A stretch of DNA of 14,874 bases, from NCBI GenBank assembly GCA_910585335.1, contig CAJUCU010000032.1, forward strand, positions 1 to 14,874, read 5' to 3'. A program made the translations under genes and the position numbers. Under the pieces are notes generated by a model that saw only the letters and a list, made by a program, of their open reading frames with translations, ran no database searches and was not told the DNA's origin. Position 1 is the stretch's first letter; every line of letters starts with the position of its first letter. The DNA is from an uncultured Bacilli bacterium. Lineage in GTDB: Bacteria > Bacillota_I > Bacilli_A > RF39 > UBA660. Positions 6,811 to 11,501 of this stretch are shown in pieces.

Positions 6811-7708
6811 TTTTACTAAATTAATTGAAGAGTATCAACTTTATGCGAAACGGTATGATTGTAAGAAAAAGATTAAGATTCTTACTTTAGATCAAGAGCA
6901 AGTTGTTATCAAAGAGAAAAGAAAAAATAATACAGAACTATTTTCTTATCTTGATTCTAAAGATTTTAAATATGCGTTAAAACCTATTAACTTAGGACGA
7001 GATGATGCTTATGAAATCTATCCATTCGTTTTAGAAAAAGTGAAAATAAAAGAAGAAAAAGCAGTAGACATGATGTATGTTTTGTCTCTTTTGCATAATA
7101 AAACAAGTTTTTATAAAGAACTTGTTTTAGATGATGTCAAAGCAATCTATGAAAACGTAAGTGCACAAATTGAATACTTATATTATTATTATCATGATTT
7201 ACAGGATATGATAGAAAAGAAAGTTTATATGGCACCAGATGAATACTTATTCATGAGAAATATTACAATGGTTTATCGATGTTTGGATTACTCTAAAAAT
7301 AGAATTAATCAATGGTATCAACAAATTAAAGATGTGAAAAGCATTCGTTATGTAATGCTACATTCCCATTTAGAAGTAGATCATTTTTTGCAAGGAGAAG
7401 AAGTTTATTTTATTTCATGGGATCATGCCAGAAGAGATATTCCTATTTATGATTTTCTTACTTTTTTTCAAAATGAATATCGAGAGTTGGACATGAATAG
7501 TTTATTTCAGATTTATTCTCATAAATTTCCCTTTACTCAAGAAGAAAAAATTCTCTTTTTTGCTTATCTTTCTATTCCACCTAAATTAATTATGAATGGT
7601 AATACCTATAACAAATATAGTGATGTTTATCAATTTGTTACTTATTTATCTAAAGTATTGGAGTTTTTGTCAAAACAAGATCAGCACTACCAGAAAGCTT
7701 ATGAATAA
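6803..7708 (+). CDS. ysxE: YsxE-like spore coat protein (CotS family, degenerate kinase fold)
   Basis: CotS/YsxE proteins are spore coat components with an aminoglycoside-phosphotransferase-like fold. This 301-aa protein shows the expected landmarks: SLLHNKT (95-101), a YMAPDEYLF segment (142-150), then LHSHLEVDHFL (186-196) at the place of the Brenner motif HGDxxxxN, and FISWDHARRDIPIYDF (203-218) at the place of the metal-binding DFD/PIYDL region. The Brenner Asp and Asn are replaced (HSHLEVDH), so phosphotransfer is unlikely, as inferred for the pseudokinase members. The ATG at 6803 overlaps the end of the spoVID-like gene (ATGACTAA) and has no Shine-Dalgarno of its own, implying translational coupling. 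No signal peptide. Its position right after the spoVID-like gene is the Bacillus arrangement. Family assignment from motifs and context, moderately sure. Confidence 0.7.
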   Translation: MTNFTKLIEEYQLYAKRYDCKKKIKILTLDQEQVVIKEKRKNNTELFSYLDSKDFKYALKPINLGRDDAYEIYPFVLEKVKIKEEKAVDMMYVLSLLHNKTSFYKELVLDDVKAIYENVSAQIEYLYYYYHDLQDMIEKKVYMAPDEYLFMRNITMVYRCLDYSKNRINQWYQQIKDVKSIRYVMLHSHLEVDHFLQGEEVYFISWDHARRDIPIYDFLTFFQNEYRELDMNSLFQIYSHKFPFTQEEKILFFAYLSIPPKLIMNGNTYNKYSDVYQFVTYLSKVLEFLSKQDQHYQKAYE

Positions 7709-7891
7709 AAATAAACTAAATAGTATAATGGCATTTAACTTTGTAGTGATAAAAATTAAAAGTAGGGCCTGATAGAATATAACAACCAAAGTAATTAATA
7801 GAAGTGCTAAATAAAATAAGCTGTTTCTTCTTTTTTGTTTGCAAGTATTACACATGCAGTAGAATGGATGTTTTGGATTTTTAAAACTCAT
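7670..7891 (-). CDS. Small Cys-containing membrane protein (73 aa), hypothetical
   Basis: Not recognised. The frame reads on the minus strand from an ATG at 7889-7891 with a good Shine-Dalgarno AGGTG at 7899-7903, seven bases away. The product has a short N-terminus with a Cys cluster YCMCNTCKQ (C12, C14, C17) next to KQKRRN, then two hydrophobic segments (about 24-48 and 53-73) ending at the very C-terminus. The positive charge between the Cys cluster and the first helix suggests a cytoplasmic N-terminus that might bind metal. Its 3' end overlaps the ysxE-like gene tail-to-tail by 39 bases. A competing plus-strand frame (7835-8041) lacks family features and runs into the pilin start, so I prefer this one. 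It fills an otherwise unexplained 320-base gap. Confidence 0.5.
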   Translation of the reverse strand: MSFKNPKHPFYCMCNTCKQKRRNSLFYLALLLITLVVIFYQALLLIFITTKLNAIILFSLFLFISFLVVLILF

Positions 7892-7984
7892 AGACTTTCA
7901 CCTAATTTATTCTATGCGTTTCTTTTTTTCTGGTGTCTTATAATTTATTTAGAAAAAAGTAGTTTCCAATATTTAAAATTTATT

Positions 7985-8013
7985 TTGAATTTTCTATTTT
8001 TTCTTTGTATAAT
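7985..8013 (+). promoter_or_regulatory. Sigma-A promoter of the pilin-like gene
   Basis: TTGAAT (7985-7990), a 17-base spacer and a perfect TATAAT (8008-8013). The predicted leader is only about 10 bases and consists mostly of the ribosome binding site GAGGTG (8021-8026). Confidence 0.75.
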
Positions 8014-8030
8014 AAATAATGAGGTGACTT

Positions 8031-8492
8031 ATGAAAAATAGAGGATTTACAATGGTAGAATTGATTGTAACTATTGCTATTATGGGGATTATTTTGATGG
8101 TTACATTTCCGTCGGTTGATAAGCTGCAACGTACCAATAAGTATAAGAAAATGGTTTCTTATGGGGAGTCTATGCTTGCTTCTTCTAAACTTTATGTGGA
8201 ACAATATGCTGAAGATATGTGGGGAAGTATGAATGCAGTAGGGGAAAGAGAAGTTAGTATGGCAACACTCAAAAATGCTAATTTAATGAAAGATTATCAA
8301 GATAAACAGGATACTTGCTCTAGTGGAAAAGTGATTATTAGAAGAACGGGTTCTCCCAACAATTATAAATATAGTTATTATTACACCCTTACTTGTCAAA
8401 TTCGTAAGAAAACAGTGGTTTGTAATAATTCAAATGCTAGTTCTAATTATAATTCTACTTGTACAGAGGGTGGAAGAAAAGTTTATCCTTAA
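8031..8492 (+). CDS. Prepilin-like protein with N-terminal methylation motif
   Basis: The 153-aa product begins MKNRGFTMVELIVTIAI, the classic type IV prepilin/pseudopilin (also ComGC-like) leader: cleavage by a prepilin peptidase is expected between G5 and F6, leaving Glu at mature position 5 (E10) and a hydrophobic helix to about residue 26 that spans the membrane and packs into the filament core. The globular part carries four Cys (96, 122, 131, 144), enough for two disulfides, and a polar Asn/Ser-rich end. GAGGTG at 8021-8026 and a strong promoter support the ATG at 8031. No pilus ATPase, platform protein or prepilin peptidase is within the window, so it is an orphan here. Role could be competence pilus, adhesin or secretion pseudopilin; which cannot be decided. 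Confidence 0.88.
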   Translation: MKNRGFTMVELIVTIAIMGIILMVTFPSVDKLQRTNKYKKMVSYGESMLASSKLYVEQYAEDMWGSMNAVGEREVSMATLKNANLMKDYQDKQDTCSSGKVIIRRTGSPNNYKYSYYYTLTCQIRKKTVVCNNSNASSNYNSTCTEGGRKVYP

Positions 8493-8496
8493 TTAG

Positions 8497-8525
8497 TTGA
8501 CAAGATGTAAAAAGATTTATATAAT
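8497..8525 (+). promoter_or_regulatory. Consensus sigma-A promoter of perR-rbr
   Basis: TTGACA (8497-8502) and TATAAT (8520-8525), both perfect and separated by 17 bases. It begins four bases after the pilin stop codon. The adjoining operator at 8532-8546 covers the expected transcription start, so a bound repressor would block it. Confidence 0.92.
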
Positions 8526-8531
8526 TATAAC

Positions 8532-8546
8532 TGATAATGATTATCA
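8532..8546 (+). promoter_or_regulatory. Fur/PerR-family operator (7-1-7 inverted repeat)
   Basis: TGATAATGATTATCA is a perfect 7-1-7 palindrome identical to the B. subtilis Fur box TGATAATnATTATCA; the PerR box differs at two symmetric positions (TTATAATnATTATAA). It overlaps the expected transcription start of perR, seven bases after the -10 box, so autoregulation is very likely. Confidence 0.88.
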
Positions 8547-8560
8547 ATAAGAGAGTGCTT

Positions 8561-8938
8561 ATGAAGAGAAGAAATACAAGGCAAAGACAATTAATATTAG
8601 ATACATTAGTAGATAATCCTACTCATCCAACCATCCAAGAGTTATATCAAAATGTTATGAGAAAAGATAATACGATTGGGCAGGCTACTGTTTATCGTAA
8701 TATCAATCAACTTGTAGAAGAGGGGAAAGTTCAGAAGTTATCCATTGCTGGAAATGTTGATCGTTATGATGGAAACTCCAGTTGTCATTATCATTTATTT
8801 TGTGAAAAGTGTGGTAAAGTATTTGATTTTTATGATGATTCTTATCTAGATTTTTTAGCTAATGTAGAAAAGAGGAATGGTGTTCAAATAAAAGATACGA
8901 CACTGATACTGAAGGGAATATGTAAAGATTGTTCCTAA
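8561..8938 (+). CDS. perR: PerR-type peroxide-sensing repressor (Fur family)
   Basis: Fur-family dimeric metalloregulator. Numbered from ATG 8561 (125 aa), a winged helix (~1-72; recognition region ATVYRNINQL at 42-51) precedes the dimerisation domain. All PerR metal ligands are present in exactly the B. subtilis spacing: H22, D70, H76, H78, D89 (B. subtilis H37, D85, H91, H93, D104), and the structural Zn site C81/C84 and C121/C124. Asp at position 70 rather than Glu favours PerR over Fur. PerR senses H2O2 by Fe-catalysed oxidation of these His and derepresses defence genes; rubrerythrin follows. An earlier in-frame ATG at 8537 lies inside the operator, a few bases after the expected transcript start and without a ribosome site, so 8561 is preferred (GTG 8555 is possible; the site AGAGAG is weak). 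The operator matches Fur rather than PerR, so the specificity label carries some doubt. Confidence 0.85.
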   Translation: MKRRNTRQRQLILDTLVDNPTHPTIQELYQNVMRKDNTIGQATVYRNINQLVEEGKVQKLSIAGNVDRYDGNSSCHYHLFCEKCGKVFDFYDDSYLDFLANVEKRNGVQIKDTTLILKGICKDCS

Positions 8939-8998
8939 TCGTGTTATTTTGGATTATAAGTCCTTAATATAAAAAAATATAGAAAGAAGGTAGAAAAT

Positions 8999-9541
8999 AT
9001 GGAACTAAAAGGAAGTAAAACAGAAGAAAATTTAAAAACAGCATTTGCTGGAGAGAGTCAAGCAAGAAATAAGTATACTTATTATGCTTCTCGTGCTAGA
9101 AAAGATGGTTATGAGCAAATTGCTGCTATTTTTGAAGAAACTGCAAATAATGAAAAAGAACATGCTAAGATGTGGTTTAAAGAATTAAATGGTGGTAGTG
9201 TTCCAGAGACTTTAGTAAACTTAGAAGATGCTGCTAATGGTGAAAATTATGAATGGACAGATATGTATAAAGAATTTGCTCGTGTAGCAGAAGAAGAAGG
9301 TTTTACACGTATCGCTCATTTATTTAAAGAAGTGGGAGAAATTGAAAAACATCATGAAGAAAGATATCTTACTTTACTTCAAAATGTAAAAGATGATAAA
9401 GTATTCCACAAAGATGGAGAAAAAATGTGGATTTGCCGTAATTGCGGTCATGTATATATGGGTAGTGATGCGCTTGACGTATGTCCAGTATGTGCACATC
9501 CTAGAAGTTATATGGAAGTAAAAGCAGAAAATTACCAATAG
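8999..9541 (+). CDS. rbr: Rubrerythrin (peroxide-reducing di-iron protein)
   Basis: Rubrerythrin reduces H2O2 to water in the cytosol of anaerobes, using electrons passed through its rubredoxin domain. The 180-aa sequence has the ferritin-like four-helix domain (~1-135) with Glu/His ligand motifs AFAGES (E19), NNEKEH (E52, H55), ARVAEEEGF and EVGEIEKHHEERY, followed by a rubredoxin-like domain with C146-x2-C149 and C162-x2-C165 (WICRNCGHVY, VCPVCAHP). AGAAGG at 8985-8990 supports the ATG at 8999. It lies 60 bases after perR with no clear promoter or terminator between, so it is probably co-transcribed and controlled from the operator at 8532. rbr is a known PerR-regulated gene in anaerobic Firmicutes. 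Confidence 0.97.
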   Translation: MELKGSKTEENLKTAFAGESQARNKYTYYASRARKDGYEQIAAIFEETANNEKEHAKMWFKELNGGSVPETLVNLEDAANGENYEWTDMYKEFARVAEEEGFTRIAHLFKEVGEIEKHHEERYLTLLQNVKDDKVFHKDGEKMWICRNCGHVYMGSDALDVCPVCAHPRSYMEVKAENYQ

Positions 9542-9547
9542 TAAAAG

Positions 9548-9577
9548 AAACTCTAACTCTTTTGGATTAGAGTTTTT
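9548..9577. terminator. Terminator of perR-rbr, probably bidirectional
   Basis: AAACTCTAA (9548-9556) pairs with TTAGAGTTT (9567-9575) around a 10-base loop. T-rich tails exist on both strands (TTTTT after the plus-strand arm; TTTCTTTT on the minus strand), and the minus-strand gene ends at 9601, so it can serve both convergent units. Confidence 0.8.
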
Positions 9578-9600
9578 ATGTGGGAAAATTATCATTTTTC

Positions 9601-9978
9601 TTAACTAAAAGCAATCTCTGTATCAATATTGGTATCCGTAATTGCAATAAATAAGAAAATACAACCTGCAATTAGAATCAAGGTGGAAGCTAGAAAATTG
9701 GCTTGTGTTAAAAATATTTTTTTAGGATTATCACAAGGACTTTGTTTTTTTACATCTTTTAGGCTATCTTCAAAGAAGTAAAAGTAAACAAAAAGGGCAA
9801 CAGAGAAAATAATAATCAATGACTTTCTATATTTTTCTTTGGCTTCACAACTATCCGTTTTTAAATACTCTGTTTCTAGATAATTACTATAAAAACTAAA
9901 ACCAATTAAGAATAAATAGAGAATCCATATCCAGTTTTCAATTTTTATTTTTTGTAAAAGTTCTTCTTTTTCATTCAT
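9601..9978 (-). CDS. Three-helix membrane protein with ENWIW motif, paralogue of the 10300-10662 gene
   Basis: A 125-aa membrane protein of unknown function. After a charged N-terminus comes IKIENWIWILYL and helix 1 (~15-31), then a charged loop (EAKEKYRK), helix 2 (~54-69, ending YFYFFE), a polar loop with C82, and helix 3 (~94-113). It aligns along its whole length with the minus-strand gene at 10300-10662: EEL(L/I), ENWIW, EA-EK, YFF and the last helix are shared, so they are paralogues. I chose ATG 9976-9978, which gives the same start register as the paralogue; an upstream in-frame start at 10053 would run through the promoter and start of the divergent gene. No Shine-Dalgarno precedes it and a TATATT box ends five bases before the ATG, suggesting a leaderless transcript. 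Confidence 0.7.
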   Translation of the reverse strand: MNEKEELLQKIKIENWIWILYLFLIGFSFYSNYLETEYLKTDSCEAKEKYRKSLIIIFSVALFVYFYFFEDSLKDVKKQSPCDNPKKIFLTQANFLASTLILIAGCIFLFIAITDTNIDTEIAFS

Positions 9979-10007
9979 AATAAAATATATTCTATTTAGT
10001 CGAATAA

Positions 10008-10025
10008 TATAATTTGATAGGTGAT
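10008..10025 (+). promoter_or_regulatory. -10 box and ribosome binding site of the 93-aa gene
   Basis: TATAAT at 10008-10013 is followed by AGGTGAT at 10019-10025, five bases (from AGGTG) before the ATG at 10029. No good -35 box is visible 16-18 bases upstream. It lies in the 50-base gap shared with the divergent minus-strand gene starting at 9978. Confidence 0.5.
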
Positions 10026-10028
10026 AAT

Positions 10029-10310
10029 ATGTCTCTTCCGAATGTTTCAGCAAAAACTTTTTCTCTTAGTGCTATTATTGTTGGTTACTTACTCATTGAT
10101 GATTTAACCGCCAATGAGCAGAATGCACTTGGGAACTGGTTGATGTTAACTGCTCAAGTGCTTTGTACAAATGCTTTTTATAAACAAGTGCAACAGGAAA
10201 GAGGCGAAGCAGCTTCTCATACCATTTCTAATGAAGAAGGAATTAGATTACTAAAGAAAATGGTCGATGCTTTAAATGAAGAGATAGAACAATTGAAAGC
10301 TAAATATTAG
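10029..10310 (+). CDS. Small membrane protein with C-terminal coiled coil, hypothetical
   Basis: A 93-aa protein of unknown function. It starts MSLPNVSAKTFSLSAIIVGY; residues ~8-23 and ~33-50 are hydrophobic and could be two membrane segments joined by a short conserved-looking loop DDLTANEQNALGNW. Residues ~67-92 (NEEGIRLLKKMVDALNEEIEQLK) have a heptad pattern typical of a short coiled coil, so it may oligomerise. I recall similar sequences (LLIDDLTxNEQNALGNW) in uncultured gut Firmicutes, without a known role. ATG 10029 is supported by AGGTG; a TTG at 10014 is an inferior alternative. It diverges from the 9601-9978 gene and converges with the 10300-10662 gene, overlapping the latter by 11 bases. 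Confidence 0.75.
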   Translation: MSLPNVSAKTFSLSAIIVGYLLIDDLTANEQNALGNWLMLTAQVLCTNAFYKQVQQERGEAASHTISNEEGIRLLKKMVDALNEEIEQLKAKY

Positions 10311-10662
10311 AAACAGACTCTGTTTCTTCTTTTGTTACTATTTGAGAATAAAGAAAGCAAAGCGTTGCTAGTAATAAAAGTCCACTTCCAATCAGACGGA
10401 CTTGTAAAGATTCATCCTCTGGATTATTTTTAAAATCACTATAGTTTCGAATAAAAAAGTAAATATTGATTAATAAAGTAATTATCAAAATAACAAGAAA
10501 AATATCTCTTGCTTTTTCATTGGCTTCTACATCTTTCTCTCTAATTGCTTTTTTGATTAATTCATCACCATAAATATTGGCTAGTGCAATGATTAAATAG
10601 ATGCCCCAAATCCAGTTTTCGAAAGAAAGTCGTTTAATTAGTTCTTCGTTATTATTATTCAT
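10300..10662 (-). CDS. Three-helix membrane protein with ENWIW motif, paralogue of the 9601-9978 gene
   Basis: A 120-aa membrane protein of unknown function: charged start MNNNNEELIKRLSFENWIWG, helix 1 (~16-32), loop with EANEKARD, helix 2 (~54-70, ending IYFFIRNY), a polar loop, and helix 3 (~90-107), with a short acidic tail (KEETESVSNI). It is homologous over its full length to the 9601-9978 product. ATG at 10660-10662 has no Shine-Dalgarno; a strong promoter's -10 box ends five bases before it, suggesting a leaderless message. Its last codons carry the hairpin that terminates the convergent 93-aa gene. Resembles a family I recall in uncultured gut Firmicutes, always described only as hypothetical. 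Confidence 0.75.
   Translation of the reverse strand: MNNNNEELIKRLSFENWIWGIYLIIALANIYGDELIKKAIREKDVEANEKARDIFLVILIITLLINIYFFIRNYSDFKNNPEDESLQVRLIGSGLLLLATLCFLYSQIVTKEETESVSNI
10309..10333 (+). terminator. Terminator of the 93-aa gene, inside the opposite gene's 3' end
   Basis: AGAAACAG (10309-10316) pairs perfectly with CTGTTTCT (10320-10327) around a 3-base loop, followed by TCTTTT. It begins at the TAG stop of the plus-strand gene and lies within the last codons of the minus-strand gene. Confidence 0.8.
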
Positions 10663-10667
10663 AATTT

Positions 10668-10697
10668 ATTATATTATTGATGAGTCGAGATTATCAA
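10668..10697 (-). promoter_or_regulatory. Promoter of the 10300-10662 membrane gene (leaderless)
   Basis: On the minus strand TTGATA (plus coordinates 10692-10697), an 18-base spacer and a perfect TATAAT (10668-10673). Only five bases separate the -10 box from the ATG, so transcription should begin at or next to the start codon. Confidence 0.65.
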
Positions 10698-10700
10698 ACA

Positions 10701-10742
10701 AATTCATGAATTCTGTGATAGAATAGGAGTAGGTAGGAGGTG
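10701..10742 (+). promoter_or_regulatory. U32 gene promoter region with 12-bp palindrome
   Basis: An extended -10 element TGATAGAAT (TAGAAT at 10719-10724) with only a weak -35 precedes a full-strength AGGAGGTG (10735-10742) four bases before the ATG at 10747. Just upstream of the -10 lies a perfect 12-bp palindrome AATTCATGAATT (10701-10712), a possible operator. Confidence 0.5.
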
Positions 10743-10746
10743 TTTT

Positions 10747-11478
10747 ATGCATGAGTTATTGATTCCAGTAGGAGACTATCTAAGTTTAGAGTATGCTATT
10801 GCAAATGGAGCAGATGCCGTTTATTTGGGATATAAAAAATTTAATGCTAGAGCATATGCTAAAAACTTTAGTGAAGAGGAGTTAAAAGAGGCAGTAGCAC
10901 TTTGTCATTTGTATGGGGTAAGACTTTATGTGACTATGAATACACTTGTCAAAGATAAGGAAGTAGATAACTTTTTAGAAACGGTTTCCTTTTTGCATCA
11001 AATAGGAGTAGATGCACTAATCATGCAAGACTTTGGGATGATTTGTCTAGTCCGAGAGACTTTTCCTAATCTTGAAATTCATGCTTCTACACAGGCCAAT
11101 GTATGTACAGAAGAAGCAGTACAGCTTTATCATCAATTAGGTGTGAAGCGTGTTGTATTACCACGTGAAATGAGTCTAGAAGAGATTGAGAAGATTCCTA
11201 TTCCTATTGAAAAAGAAGTCTTTATTCATGGGGCTTTATGTATGAGTTATTCTGGATGTTGTCTTATGAGCAGCATGATTGGTTCTCGAAGTGGTAATCG
11301 TGGAGAGTGTACAGGATGCTGTCGACTTTTCTATGAATTATATGAAAATGCTAAAAAAGTAAAGTCTGGTTATCTGCTTAGTACGAAAGAATTAAATACC
11401 TCTTCTAAGATGAGCGAACTTATGAAAAGTGATATTGCTTCTTTTAAAGTCGAAGGTAGAATGAAGTCTCCTTTATAA
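10747..11478 (+). CDS. N-terminal part of a U32 peptidase / RlhA-like protein (split gene)
   Basis: U32 proteins (RlhA, TrhP and relatives) are iron-sulfur enzymes that help hydroxylate cytidine or uridine in rRNA or tRNA using prephenate-derived chemistry; older names call them collagenase-like peptidases. These 243 residues form the TIM-barrel-like catalytic part: ELLIPVGDYLSLEYAIANGADAVYLG at the start, the U32 signature EVFIHGALCMSYSGCCLMS (157-175), and Cys C165, C172, C188 and C192 in cluster-ligand positions (GNRGECTGCCR). The frame stops with TAA directly after VEGRMKSPL, a motif that in intact relatives continues into a helix. The missing remainder resumes in another frame at 11499. 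Start ATG 10747 has an excellent AGGAGGTG. The cluster ligands and fold core are present, but the protein is truncated; activity doubtful. Confidence 0.85.
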   Translation: MHELLIPVGDYLSLEYAIANGADAVYLGYKKFNARAYAKNFSEEELKEAVALCHLYGVRLYVTMNTLVKDKEVDNFLETVSFLHQIGVDALIMQDFGMICLVRETFPNLEIHASTQANVCTEEAVQLYHQLGVKRVVLPREMSLEEIEKIPIPIEKEVFIHGALCMSYSGCCLMSSMIGSRSGNRGECTGCCRLFYELYENAKKVKSGYLLSTKELNTSSKMSELMKSDIASFKVEGRMKSPL

Positions 11479-11501
11479 TATTTTCTTATGAAGAAGAGTT
11501 G
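11459..11501 (+). other. Frame-breaking junction in the U32 gene
   Basis: Frame 1 ends ...MKSPL-TAA at 11478. The downstream frame (codons starting at multiples of 3) is open across this point and reads ...FSYEEELNKLKILFNR. Relatives, from my memory of the family, have roughly 20-25 more residues between the MKSP and the EEL-KLK-LFNR motifs, so the break looks like a small internal deletion that also shifts frame, not a single-base slip. Confidence 0.65.

Noticed and set aside
7835..8041. Plus-strand 68-codon frame before the pilin
   Set aside because: It contains the pilin promoter and ribosome site and overlaps the pilin start; the minus-strand frame 7670-7891 has a better start signal and a more protein-like sequence.
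8537..8560. Earlier ATG for perR at 8537
   Set aside because: It lies inside the operator palindrome and only 11 bases after the -10 box, with no ribosome binding site; 8561 gives a normal PerR start.
11470..11478. Programmed -1 frameshift joining the U32 halves
   Set aside because: The two frames are related by a -1 shift, but no X-XXY-YYZ slippery heptamer is present at the stop and the joined protein would still lack a segment expected in the family.
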